Below are positions 44,519-53,992 of a stretch of 64,000 bases of DNA, one piece after another. The notes beneath the pieces were generated by a model that ran no database searches, was not told the DNA's origin, and saw only the letters and a list, made by a program, of their open reading frames with translations. The stretch is from positions 62,001 to 126,000 of the forward strand of contig PABB01000023.1 of NCBI GenBank assembly GCA_002702655.1, read 5' to 3'. The DNA is from Planctomycetaceae bacterium (GTDB lineage: Bacteria; Planctomycetota; Planctomycetia; Pirellulales; Lacipirellulaceae). The stretch's first letter is position 1; the number at the start of each line of letters is the position of its first letter. Position numbers and translations under genes: made by a program.

Positions 44519-45538
44519 ATGCCCCAACGAATCCTGTCCATCCTGCCGATCCTGTTATCCTGTCTCGCCTGGGGTTGGCCAACTCAACCGGCGGCGGCGC
44601 TCGACAAGGTGACGCTGGCCACGAACTGGTTGGCGCAGCCGGAGTTGGGCGGCTTTTACCAAGCGGCGGTCGACGGCACGTTCCGCAAGTATGGCTTGGA
44701 CGTGACGATTCGGCCCGGCGGGCCGCTGGTGAACAACCGCCCGCTGTTGGCGTTCGGGCAGGTGGAGTTCCTGGTCGGTACGAATTTGCTGCAGCCGTTC
44801 GACGCCGCCAAGCAGGGCATTCCCACCCAGGTGGTGGCGGCGTTCTTTCAGAAAGACCCGCAATGCTTGCTGGCCCATCCGGGGCAGGGCTACGAGAAGT
44901 GGGAGGACCTGACCCGGGCGCCGCTGTATCTGAGCAACGCCGGCCGGCACAGCTTTTTTCTATGGATGAAGGCGGTGCATGGCTTTCAGGCGAAGAACCT
45001 GCGGCCGTACAACCACAGTTTGGCGCCGTTTCTCGTGGACAAGTCGGCGGTGGTGCAGGGCTATGTGACGGCCGAACCGTTTCGCGTGCAGGAAGCGGGC
45101 GGCGCGAAGCCGTTGGTGTTTCTGATGGCCGACCACGGGTGGAACGGCTACTCGACGGTGCTCGAAGCGCGAACCGAGTTCATTCAGAAGCAGCCGGACG
45201 TGGTGCAGCGATTCGTCGACGCCTCGATCGAGGGCTGGCGGAACTATGTCGACGGCCGCAACATCGACGCGACCAATGCCCGCATTCGGCGAGAGAACAA
45301 ATCGATGACGCCCGAGCTAATCGCCTACTCGCGCGAGGAAATCCGCAAGCGGCAGCTTGTCGACGGCGGCGACGCTCCGGAGCTTGGCATCGGCGGCATC
45401 GACCTGCAGCGCGTCGCGAACTTCTACGGGGCGACCGTTGAAGCAGGGCTCTTTAAGCAGGGCGAGATTGACCCCGCAGCCTGCGTGACGACGCGTTTTG
45501 TCAATCGTGGCGAGGGACGGCCTACGTCGGCGCGCTAG
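44519..45538 (+). CDS. ABC importer substrate-binding protein (NMT1/THI5-like)
   Basis: 339 residues from the ATG at 44519. A signal peptide (ILSILPILLSCLAWGW, cleaved before LDKVTLA) directs export. The mature protein begins VTLATNWLAQPELGGFYQA and continues with YGLDVTIRPGGP, as in NMT1/THI5/SsuA-type periplasmic binding proteins for thiamine pyrimidine precursors, sulfonates or similar aromatic-like ligands. The ATNWLAQPELGGFYQA segment is closest to HMP-precursor (ThiY-like) binders, so a thiamine-salvage role is my first guess. No TPP riboswitch is visible upstream of the operon. The 3' end overlaps the convergent response regulator gene by 17 bases. Confidence 0.87.
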   Translation: MPQRILSILPILLSCLAWGWPTQPAAALDKVTLATNWLAQPELGGFYQAAVDGTFRKYGLDVTIRPGGPLVNNRPLLAFGQVEFLVGTNLLQPFDAAKQGIPTQVVAAFFQKDPQCLLAHPGQGYEKWEDLTRAPLYLSNAGRHSFFLWMKAVHGFQAKNLRPYNHSLAPFLVDKSAVVQGYVTAEPFRVQEAGGAKPLVFLMADHGWNGYSTVLEARTEFIQKQPDVVQRFVDASIEGWRNYVDGRNIDATNARIRRENKSMTPELIAYSREEIRKRQLVDGGDAPELGIGGIDLQRVANFYGATVEAGLFKQGEIDPAACVTTRFVNRGEGRPTSAR

Positions 45539-45950
45539 GTGCGCTCTTCGATTCTGTCGGCGCCATGCGGGATGCATACTCCTGCAGTCCCGCTTCGATC
45601 GCTTCGATCAATGTGGCATTCTCGCACGGTTTTCTGAGAAATCGAAACACGCGGCCCTCGTCCCGAGCGCGGTCGGCCGTTTCGCGGTCCTGATTGCCGG
45701 TGAGCATGATGTACACCGTTTGGGGCGCCAACTCGCGGGCTTGCCGAATGAGCCGCAGCCCGGACATCTTCGGCATCATCATGTCGGTGACCACCAGCGC
45801 GAAGGGGCCCTCGGTCTCGAGGGCGGCCAGCGCCTCGGGGCCGGACTGAGCGGTGCGCAGATCGTAGCGAGTTCCTAGCAGCCGGCGCAGGCCGTTCACG
45901 ACGGCGCGCTCGTCGTCGACGATCATCACTTTTTGCGATGAGGAGCACAT
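45522..45950 (-). CDS. single-domain response regulator
   Basis: 142 residues from the ATG at 45950 (a TTG at 45965 gives five more residues). It is a stand-alone REC domain: acidic pocket VMIVDDE, phospho-acceptor Asp in VVTDMMMPKMSG, Thr in IMLTGNQD and Lys in FLRKPC. It lacks an output domain, so it should act by protein contact or phosphorelay. It is very similar to the REC domain of the adjacent larger regulator (TGNQD and FRFL-KPC blocks shared), so the two arose by duplication. It overlaps the stop of the importer binding protein, encoded on the other strand, by 17 bases. Confidence 0.9.
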   Translation of the reverse strand: MCSSSQKVMIVDDERAVVNGLRRLLGTRYDLRTAQSGPEALAALETEGPFALVVTDMMMPKMSGLRLIRQARELAPQTVYIMLTGNQDRETADRARDEGRVFRFLRKPCENATLIEAIEAGLQEYASRMAPTESKSAPSAPT

Positions 45951-46080
45951 GGGAGGGGCAACCAAATGGGGGCACGCTTTCAGCGGGGCAGGCGTCGGCG
46001 GGGATCAGTCACGGGCAAATCGCACCGGAAGTATGACGGATTGAGCGCCACGCCAACGATGTCATCATTTTTCGTGACGG

Positions 46081-46100
46081 TTGCCACACCCGTGTGGCAA
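46081..46100. terminator. perfect palindrome between the two response regulators
   Basis: Nine-base arms TTGCCACAC/GTGTGGCAA separated by two bases, 9 bases beyond the stop of the fused regulator (minus strand). The tight loop suggests it may open to TTGCCAC/GTGGCAA as RNA. It could be a terminator or an operator for the downstream regulator gene, whose start is about 130 bases on. Confidence 0.4.
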
Positions 46101-46109
46101 ATCGGTTCG

Positions 46110-47285
46110 TTACACGCTGCACGCCAAGGCCGACTCCTCCTGACGGGACGTCGCACAGACGCGAATCACTCGCGACGCCAAGTGCTCTCGATAATGACAG
46201 CATAGCTTCTCCAGAGTGGCCGTGGAGAGCCTCTGGCCCTTGCGAAGCAGCCGTACGTCGTCGACGGTCACGATATCTTCGTACAGAACCATCCCCTCGC
46301 GCAATTCGTGCAGCTGGACTTCCATCGGTTCGGGGACCGGCAAGTCTTGGCAGGTCTTCATCAGCGCATCAAATAGCACAAGGGGCAAATTCGGCAGAAC
46401 CTGCTTGAGCTCCTCGCATGCGCACTTCTGCGAGACGCCCGCCAATTTCAGGTTCGTCCAATGGACGGCAGCACGAAAAAACATGGCGCCCAGCGTAGCG
46501 ACCTCGTCGTTGGCGGGCGACGGGGAGACCTTGCACGCACCAGTCAGATTGGGCGCCAGACGCATGATTTGACCAAGCGTTTCCAGCCGCGGGATGCGCT
46601 CGATCAGTCGAGCGCTGGTCGCGGTCGCTTGGGCGAACACGCGTTGCGACTTGGGATCGCTCGGCGGGGCCGACTGCAGCGTCAGCCGATCGGCCGGCGG
46701 TAGCATCGCGAATCCCATGAGCCCCAACCGGGCGGACATCCTAAATTCCCACCGGTCCGATGCGCCGCATGCTGCGCGCATCGCGTCGATGAGCGATTCA
46801 ATACGCGGCGCCTGGCTGAATACCTCAGGCTGTACCAATTCCAGCACGTCGGTCAACACGCTGACAGCGCCAACGAACGTCTTGTGCAACAGCACCTTTT
46901 CAGCCGTGGTCAGCTCGTAGTGGCGGATCGCCGCTTCGATCGTCCGCATCAGGCTGTCGATATCGCACGGCTTGTTGAGGAAGCGGAAGACGTGCCCTTC
47001 GTTGAGCGCCGCGACGGCGGTTGCTTGGTCCTGATTGCCCGTCAGCATGACGAACACGGTGTCGGGGGCCAAGGGGCGGGCGTTGGCGATGAACTCGACG
47101 CCGTTCATTATCGGCATACGCATGTCCGTCACCACCACCGGAAACGGCGGCGATTCGCTGAGCACGCTGATCGCATGGCGTCCCGAAGTAGCCGTGCTCA
47201 CGTCGTACTTCGTTGTCAATCGACGCCGCAGGGCGTTGAGCAGGGCCTCTTCGTCATCGACCAGCAGGATGCGTTGATTAGACAT
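46110..47285 (-). CDS. response regulator with degenerate HD-GYP-like output
   Basis: 391 residues. The N-terminal REC domain is complete (LLVDDEEAL, Asp in VVTDMRMPIMNG, VMLTGNQD, FLNKPC). The C-terminal about 245 residues resemble an HD-GYP/HDOD-type helical domain: IESLIDAMRAACGASDRWEFRMSARLGLMGFAMLP occupies the place of the usual HD pair but has GLMG where the metal-binding His-Asp should be. A GYP motif is not seen either. It is therefore probably a signalling output that binds rather than hydrolyses c-di-GMP, or acts by protein contact. It follows the histidine kinase by 63 bases, and a single-domain regulator follows it. Confidence 0.82.
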   Translation of the reverse strand: MSNQRILLVDDEEALLNALRRRLTTKYDVSTATSGRHAISVLSESPPFPVVVTDMRMPIMNGVEFIANARPLAPDTVFVMLTGNQDQATAVAALNEGHVFRFLNKPCDIDSLMRTIEAAIRHYELTTAEKVLLHKTFVGAVSVLTDVLELVQPEVFSQAPRIESLIDAMRAACGASDRWEFRMSARLGLMGFAMLPPADRLTLQSAPPSDPKSQRVFAQATATSARLIERIPRLETLGQIMRLAPNLTGACKVSPSPANDEVATLGAMFFRAAVHWTNLKLAGVSQKCACEELKQVLPNLPLVLFDALMKTCQDLPVPEPMEVQLHELREGMVLYEDIVTVDDVRLLRKGQRLSTATLEKLCCHYREHLASRVIRVCATSRQEESALACSV

Positions 47286-47348
47286 GGTTTGCCTCGGTGG
47301 TTGTGCTATGGCGTGGCCAGGGTCGGATGCAGGGGGCGGGGTATTGGC

Positions 47349-48980
47349 TCATGCGGTGGAACACGCCGGCGACGGGACGGCCGCTGTCAGCTCCGAGCCG
47401 ACGCCGGCGGCAGCTCGTTCGGCGTCGGACGGCACACGCGGCAGTTGGACGATGAACGTGGTCCCCTCGCCCGGCGTCGTGCGCAGGTCGAGCCGTCCGT
47501 CGTGCTTGTTGATGACGATGTCCTGGCAGATCGCGAGACCCTGTCCCGTTCCCTTGCCCACATCCTTGGTGGTGAAGAACGGATCGTAAATTCGATTGCG
47601 GATTGACTCAGGTATGCCGTTGCCCGTGTCCTCGACCTCCACATGCACCCAATCGGCGTCGCTGGTGGTGCGGATGAGGATCTGCCCGTGGGATTGCATT
47701 GTCTCTGCGCATTTTTCGGCGATCGCATCGCCGGCGTTGACGATCAAGTTCAGCAGCACCTGATTCATTTCCGCCGGCAGGACTCGAACCAGCGGCAGGT
47801 CGTCGGACAACTCATACGTCACCGTGGCGTGGTTCTTCCAACGGTTCTGGGATATTGTCACGGCGCTGCGAATTGATTGATTCAGGTCGACTTCGCACTT
47901 CTCTTTGGTGCCGGGGTGCGAGAATTCCTTCATGGCGCAAACGATGCCGACGACGCGTTGAATCCCTTCTAACGTGTCGGCGATCGCGTCCGGCAATTCC
48001 ACATGGAGCGTGTCGAACGAGCACTCATCGCGCATCTTCAGCGTTGCGGCGCGGCGGACCGCCCATTCGACCGGCGGGCCTTCCTGAGATTCGTACTTGT
48101 CGTAATGATCAACGAGCGCAAACATCGCATCGAGCGACTCGCTGATGTACTCCGTGTTGTCGCGGATGTACTGCATGGGCGTGTTGATCTCGTGGGCGAT
48201 TCCCGCCGCGAGCTGCCCGATGGCCTCAAGTTTGCGGGTGTTCGCGAGCGTCACCGACATCGTTTCGATTTCGCGGAGGGAGTTCTCTAACTCGGTCGAA
48301 CGTTGTTGGAGTTGTTCGGTGCGTTTCTCGGCGAGCGCCTCGACCGACTCCTGGTGGATCTCCAGGTCGGCCTGCTGCCGGGCCAGCGTGCGGGCCTCGC
48401 GAAATCCCTGCACGCAGCTCCAGATCAGGAAGACGTCCTCAAAAACCACCCACGCTGCGTGTTCGACGGCACGCCACGGGCTGGCGACGAGGACGCCGAA
48501 GACGGACTCGGGCCAGAATATGGCGCGCACCATGTGGTCGGCTGCTACGACCATGGTGGCCGGCATCAGGACGGTCCAGTCGCGATAGAAGGCCAGAAAC
48601 GCCAGCGATCCGAAGACGTGAAAGTGCGTCTCGATGCGGCCGCCGGAGAGGTGGATGAATAGCGCCGAGAAGCCGACCTGCGCCACGCCGATCACGTTGC
48701 GAGTGAGCCGCTTGCCCGGCCGCGCCAGCACCAGCAGCAGCGGCCCGACGAACAACAAGCCGCCCAAGCCGACCGCCGCGACCATATGAATGTGAACGCT
48801 GCTGTCGGCCCCGGCCCAGGTACGCGGCGACACAACCGCTGCGGCCACGATGCCGCCAATCCACTCCAATCCTAACAGCAGGGCGAAAAAACGGTCCGTC
48901 AGCGCGTGGATGCGGCGCATCCGCTTGGCAAATAGCCGCTCGGCGCGTTTGGCGACTCGCACCTTGTGGTCACTGTCCAC
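47349..48980 (-). CDS. membrane sensor histidine kinase
   Basis: 543 residues from a GTG. The N-terminal about 190 residues form a hexahelical membrane sensor containing a His-rich pair of helices, GGRIETHFHVFGSLAFLAFYRDW and VVAADHMVRAIFWPE. A coiled coil follows (about 195-255), then the dimerisation box LEAIGQLAAGIAHEINTP with the phospho-His, and an HATPase domain with N-box LNLIVNAGDAIAE, G1 VEDTGNGIPE and G2 GTGQGLAICQDIV. It autophosphorylates and passes phosphate to the regulators downstream. The His cluster in the membrane could bind haem or a metal. Its GTG lies inside the end of the upstream gene (11-base overlap), so translation is coupled. Confidence 0.9.
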   Translation of the reverse strand: MDSDHKVRVAKRAERLFAKRMRRIHALTDRFFALLLGLEWIGGIVAAAVVSPRTWAGADSSVHIHMVAAVGLGGLLFVGPLLLVLARPGKRLTRNVIGVAQVGFSALFIHLSGGRIETHFHVFGSLAFLAFYRDWTVLMPATMVVAADHMVRAIFWPESVFGVLVASPWRAVEHAAWVVFEDVFLIWSCVQGFREARTLARQQADLEIHQESVEALAEKRTEQLQQRSTELENSLREIETMSVTLANTRKLEAIGQLAAGIAHEINTPMQYIRDNTEYISESLDAMFALVDHYDKYESQEGPPVEWAVRRAATLKMRDECSFDTLHVELPDAIADTLEGIQRVVGIVCAMKEFSHPGTKEKCEVDLNQSIRSAVTISQNRWKNHATVTYELSDDLPLVRVLPAEMNQVLLNLIVNAGDAIAEKCAETMQSHGQILIRTTSDADWVHVEVEDTGNGIPESIRNRIYDPFFTTKDVGKGTGQGLAICQDIVINKHDGRLDLRTTPGEGTTFIVQLPRVPSDAERAAAGVGSELTAAVPSPACSTA

Positions 48981-49611
48981 AGTAGGCCCCTTCCAGGCAG
49001 GCGTCGGGCGCCCTCAATGGGCAACCGTAGACGTTGGTGTGAGTCGCGAGCCTTTCCTGGCGGTTCACGGCAGCAATCACGGCGTCAGTCCCCAGGCAGT
49101 CGCCGGCGTGGCCGCGGGACACCGTGATGCCGCCGAAAAACACGGGCTCGCCGGAGGGAGCGTAGAGCACAGTGGCCCCCGACGTGTACATTTGAAACCG
49201 CGCGGCCTGCGCCCCGTCGAGATCGATCACGATCGTCGTTCCGGGTAGGCTTTGCGCGGTCGACAGCAGGTCGGTTTCCACGAACGAATCCGGTACGTCG
49301 CCGGGGCAGTAAAAGAGCGCCGTCACGCGCAACTGCTTTTGCGTCGCCCGAAGGATCCGCGAGAGCTGCTCCAGCGTCGCCCGCGTGCACGGGCAGTGGG
49401 GGTGGATGGCAACGACCAACTCGTAGCAAGATGAATCGGCGGGACGAGGCACGTCGACGTTCGTGCGGTGCGGCGGCCGCGCAGACAGGCCTGGAGTCTG
49501 GCTGTACGCGAGCAGCGAGGCCAAGCCGTACAGGCAGAGCCCAAGCCAAAGCGTCAAGTGGATTGCGACGCCCAGCTTGCTGGTGCGCAGTATGTCAAGA
49601 AGACGCCCCAT
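48970..49611 (-). CDS. membrane-anchored thioredoxin-fold protein (RedB-like)
   Basis: 213 residues from the ATG at 49611. A membrane helix (VAIHLTLWLGLCLYGLASLLAY) anchors a periplasmic domain with a C-P-C motif in IHPHCPCTRATLEQL, followed by a thioredoxin-like beta-alpha pattern (LRVTALFYCPGDVPDS, TTIVIDLDGAQAARF, ATVLYAPSGEPVFFGGI). The C-terminus is cysteine-rich (GDCLGTD, YGCPLRAPDACLEGAYCG). This pattern recalls proteins annotated RedB in myxobacteria and planctomycetes, whose function is unknown; the name is a recollection, not a search. Overlap with the kinase gene suggests it supplies or senses thiol redox state for that kinase. Confidence 0.75.
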   Translation of the reverse strand: MGRLLDILRTSKLGVAIHLTLWLGLCLYGLASLLAYSQTPGLSARPPHRTNVDVPRPADSSCYELVVAIHPHCPCTRATLEQLSRILRATQKQLRVTALFYCPGDVPDSFVETDLLSTAQSLPGTTIVIDLDGAQAARFQMYTSGATVLYAPSGEPVFFGGITVSRGHAGDCLGTDAVIAAVNRQERLATHTNVYGCPLRAPDACLEGAYCGQ

Positions 49612-49693
49612 GTTCTCCGAACTCTCGTCTCGCAGCGATTGGTCCCACGGCGCTGGCAAGTAGCACCGTCGACGCACACACTTAGCGGACTCG

Positions 49694-49711
49694 TTACATG
49701 GGGCGATGTAA
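49694..49711. promoter_or_regulatory. TTACAT-N6-ATGTAA palindrome upstream of the redB-kinase operon
   Basis: A perfect six-base inverted pair with a six-base spacer, 83-100 bases before the redB-like start. The size suits a dimeric regulator. The spacer 49612-49951 holds no gene. Confidence 0.35.
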
Positions 49712-49951
49712 TGATGATCCCGACACCTTCAGCTTAGATCGGTTCGCGACCCGTGCCGGGGCGCCAGGGGCCGCGGTGTCGCAGGTTTCTATGGCTACGA
49801 TTGATACAACCGTTTCGGCCCGCAGCAGCGGCGCCGACCAGCCGAATGACTGGTTGAGAGCAGGCGCGGAGGCCGCGCATCTCGCAATACGCGAACCGTT
49901 TGAGATCTGCGGCAGTCAGGCGGAGTGACCGCGAATTCGGGACCGCAGCCG

Positions 49952-50830
49952 TCAGCCCGCCCGCTTCATGGCGCGGACGACCGCCTCGCCCATGTCGGCG
50001 GGGCTTTGGGCGACTTCGATGCCGGCCGCTTCCAGGGCGGTGATTTTCTCCTCGGCCGTGCCTTTGCCGCCGCTGATGATCGCGCCGGCATGGCCCATGC
50101 GCTTTCCGGGCGGGGCCGTGCGACCCGCGATGAACGCCGCCACCGGCTTGGTGACGTGCTCTTGAACGAAGGCCGCAGCCTCCTCTTCCGCCGTGCCGCC
50201 GATCTCGCCCATCATGATGATGGCTTCGGTTTCGTCGTCGGCCTGGAACATCTTGAGCAGATCGATGAACGACGTGCCGACGATCGGGTCGCCGCCCAGA
50301 CCGACGCACGTGGTTTGACCCAAGCCGAGGTTCGTGAGCTGCCAGACCGCCTCGTAAGTCAGCGTGCCGCTGCGGCTCATCACGCCGACTTTGCCCCGCT
50401 TGTGTATGTAGCCGGGCATGATGCCCATCTTGCAGGCTTCGGGCGTGATGATCCCCGGGCAGTTGGGGCCGATCAGGTGCACGTCCATGTCCTTGATGCG
50501 GTTGTACACGCGCACCATGTCGAGCACGGGGACGCCCTCGGTGATGGCGGCGATCACCTTGATGCCCGCGTCGGCGGCTTCCAGGATGGCGTCGGCCGTG
50601 AACGGGGGCGGGACGAAGATCATCGACGCGTTGGCGCCCTGCTGCTCGACCGCTTCGACCACGGTGTCATACACCGGCAGGCCCAAGGCGGTTTGGCCGC
50701 CCTTGCCCGGCGTGACCCCGGCGACCATGTTCGTGCCGTAGTCGATGCAGTTCTTGGAATGAAACTCGCCCGCCTTGCCGGTGATGCCCTGGCAGATCAG
50801 GCGGGTGTCTTTGTCGATGAGGATGGACAT
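49952..50830 (-). CDS. sucD: succinyl-CoA synthetase alpha subunit
   Basis: 292 residues starting [21 protein letters not shown]. The CoA-binding Rossmann domain ([29 protein letters not shown]) and the ligase domain with the phospho-histidine segment [21 protein letters not shown] are present, as is the [25 protein letters not shown] motif. With SucC it makes ATP or GTP from succinyl-CoA in the TCA cycle. It is downstream of sucC on the same strand, but an 80-base inverted repeat lies in the gap between the two genes. Confidence 0.96.
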   Translation of the reverse strand: MSILIDKDTRLICQGITGKAGEFHSKNCIDYGTNMVAGVTPGKGGQTALGLPVYDTVVEAVEQQGANASMIFVPPPFTADAILEAADAGIKVIAAITEGVPVLDMVRVYNRIKDMDVHLIGPNCPGIITPEACKMGIMPGYIHKRGKVGVMSRSGTLTYEAVWQLTNLGLGQTTCVGLGGDPIVGTSFIDLLKMFQADDETEAIIMMGEIGGTAEEEAAAFVQEHVTKPVAAFIAGRTAPPGKRMGHAGAIISGGKGTAEEKITALEAAGIEVAQSPADMGEAVVRAMKRAG

Positions 50831-50850
50831 AACTCGAATTCCGAGTGGTG

Positions 50851-50930
50851 CACCACAGAGTGCACAGATGACACAGAGATGATTCGATTGCTCGGCCTCG
50901 GCCTCTGTGGTCTCTGTGATGTCCGTGGTG
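50851..50930. repeat. CACAGAG-type inverted repeat inside sucCD
   Basis: Arms 50851-50879 and 50903-50930 are imperfect reverse complements made of CACAGA and CACCAC words. It occupies most of the 126-base gap between sucC and sucD. This kind of CACAGAG element is a dispersed intergenic repeat in many environmental genomes. Confidence 0.6.
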
Positions 50931-50956
50931 AGTGATTGGTTGTTTGAGTTCGTGTT

Positions 50957-52147
<1,191 letters not shown>

Positions 52148-52329
52148 GACGGACCAGTCGCGGCAGGGGCGACTTCCTCGTTCGACCGGGCGAAATGGCA
52201 AGCTTGATGTGGAGAAAAGCCAGCGCGATTGCGGCGTCGCGCGCTCGGAGTATAGCCCGCTCGGCGGGGGCGTGGTAGGGCCCCGTCGCGTGGCTGCGTT
52301 GTCGCAACACTTTTGGTGGCAGGCCCTTA

Positions 52330-52366
52330 TTGACACATGCCGGCGCTTGTGAAAAAATTCACAAGC
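52330..52366 (+). promoter_or_regulatory. TTGACA promoter overlapping a CRP-like palindrome upstream of nqrA
   Basis: A perfect -35 TTGACA (52330-52335) is followed after 17 bases by AAAAAT (52353-52358). The -10 region lies inside a nine-base inverted repeat (52345-52366) whose core is TGTGA-N6-TCACA, the consensus of CRP/FNR-family sites. It is about 155 bases before the nqrA ATG. The rest of 52148-52519 has no gene. Confidence 0.5.
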
Positions 52367-52519
52367 CTTGAGCCCCGCCGCCTTGGATTGGGTGGTTGGC
52401 TCCTGTCGATGCGGCTGCCGCTGGCCCATCGGCGCGGCTGGCCAGTTGCCGCTGGCAGCCGACGAATGCGACCCGCCAGTCGTTGCGCTCCCTCCCCGCC
52501 TCGCGCCCGTACCGCCGAT

Positions 52520-53884
52520 ATGACGAGCGTCACTCAGATCAGCAAAGGCTTGGATCTGCCGATTGCTGGCGCCCCCGAACAGAAGATCACCGGCGGCCCG
52601 GCAATCACGCGCGTGGCTGTCGTGGGCGACGACTACGTGGGTATGAAACCCACGATGGCCGTCAACGAGGGCGACCGCGTCAAGCTCGGCCAGTTGTTGT
52701 TCGAGGACAAAAAGACCGAGGGCGTGCGCTTCACCGCGCCCGCCGCGGGAACGGTCGTCGCCGTGAATCGCGGCGACAAGCGCAAATTCCTCTCGGTTGT
52801 CATCGAGTGCGTCGGCGACGATGCCGAGACCTTTGCGGCGTATCCCGATCACAACCTCTCGCAGCTTGAGCGGGGGCAGGTCGTCGAACAGTTGCTTGCG
52901 TCAGGGTTGTGGACGGCGCTGCGCACGCGGCCCTACAGCCGAACGCCGGCCGTTGATTCGATTCCGCACGCGATCTTCATCACGGCGATTGACACCAATC
53001 CGCTGGCCGCCGATCCGGCGGTGGTGCTCGCCGAGCGTTCGGCCGACTTCATCGCCGGCGTGCAAGTGCTCAGCACGTTGACCGACGGGACGACGTATGT
53101 CTGCCGACGTGCGGGAGCGGAAATCCCCGGCGAAGGTTCCACGCCCGCGGTGTATCACGCCTTCGACGGACCGCACCCGGCCGGATTGCCGGGGACGCAC
53201 ATCCACCTGATCGCCCCGGTTAGCCGGCGCCGCACTGTGTGGCATGTCGGCTACCAGGATTGTGCGGCGATCGGCCACCTGTTTCTCACCGGGCGGTTGA
53301 ACACCGAGCGGATCGTCGCCATTGCCGGGCCGGCGGCCAAGGAGCCGCGGCTGGTGCGCACTCAACTGGGCGTGTCGCTGGAACAACTCACGGCCGGCGA
53401 GATCATCACCCCTGAGGGACAAACGGCCCGTGTGATCACCGGCTCGGTGCTCAATGGGCGAAAGGCTGCCCCGCAGGTCGATTACCTCGGCCGGTTCCAT
53501 AACCAGGTGTCGCTGCTGGTCGAAGGGACGCAGCGCGAGTTTCTGGGGTGGCTCGCCCCCGGGCAGGACAAGTTCTCGCTGCTGAAGATTTTCGCCTCGG
53601 CGTGGACCGGCGGCGATCGCAAGTTCAAGCTCAACACCTCGACCAACGGCAGCAGCCGCGCGATTATCCCGCTAGGCGTCTATGAAGACGTGGTTCCGCT
53701 GGACATCGTGGCCACGGCGCTGCTGAAGGCGATCGTGACCGACGACATTGAGTACGCCCAGCAACTCGGCGTGCTGGAGTTGGATGAAGAAGACCTGGCG
53801 CTGTGCACCTTCGTTGATCCCGGGAAACACGATTTCGGTCCCCTGCTGCGGAAGAACCTGACGCGGATCGAAGTGGAAGGATAA
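52520..53884 (+). CDS. nqrA: Na+-translocating NADH:quinone reductase subunit A
   Basis: 454 residues from the ATG at 52520 ([17 protein letters not shown]); an in-frame extension to 52337 would run over the promoter-like region and is rejected. The [12 protein letters not shown]-terminus, the [24 protein letters not shown] block, [19 protein letters not shown] and [14 protein letters not shown] match NqrA. It is a soluble cytoplasmic subunit that caps NqrB and takes part in quinone binding. First gene of nqrABCDEF. Confidence 0.95.
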   Translation: MTSVTQISKGLDLPIAGAPEQKITGGPAITRVAVVGDDYVGMKPTMAVNEGDRVKLGQLLFEDKKTEGVRFTAPAAGTVVAVNRGDKRKFLSVVIECVGDDAETFAAYPDHNLSQLERGQVVEQLLASGLWTALRTRPYSRTPAVDSIPHAIFITAIDTNPLAADPAVVLAERSADFIAGVQVLSTLTDGTTYVCRRAGAEIPGEGSTPAVYHAFDGPHPAGLPGTHIHLIAPVSRRRTVWHVGYQDCAAIGHLFLTGRLNTERIVAIAGPAAKEPRLVRTQLGVSLEQLTAGEIITPEGQTARVITGSVLNGRKAAPQVDYLGRFHNQVSLLVEGTQREFLGWLAPGQDKFSLLKIFASAWTGGDRKFKLNTSTNGSSRAIIPLGVYEDVVPLDIVATALLKAIVTDDIEYAQQLGVLELDEEDLALCTFVDPGKHDFGPLLRKNLTRIEVEG

Positions 53885-53992
53885 CGTCGCCCGCGAGTTG
53901 ATCGAAACCGACGCGCCTGTCCGCGTCGTCCCCGCCCCGTTCTCCCTCGCTGCCGGCGAGGGCGCCATTGCGACCTGAGCTAGGACTCCACA

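Noticed and set aside
49612-49951. possible tRNA or small RNA gene upstream of the redB-like gene
   Set aside because: No cloverleaf arms or T-loop sequence could be found; only a short palindrome stands out.
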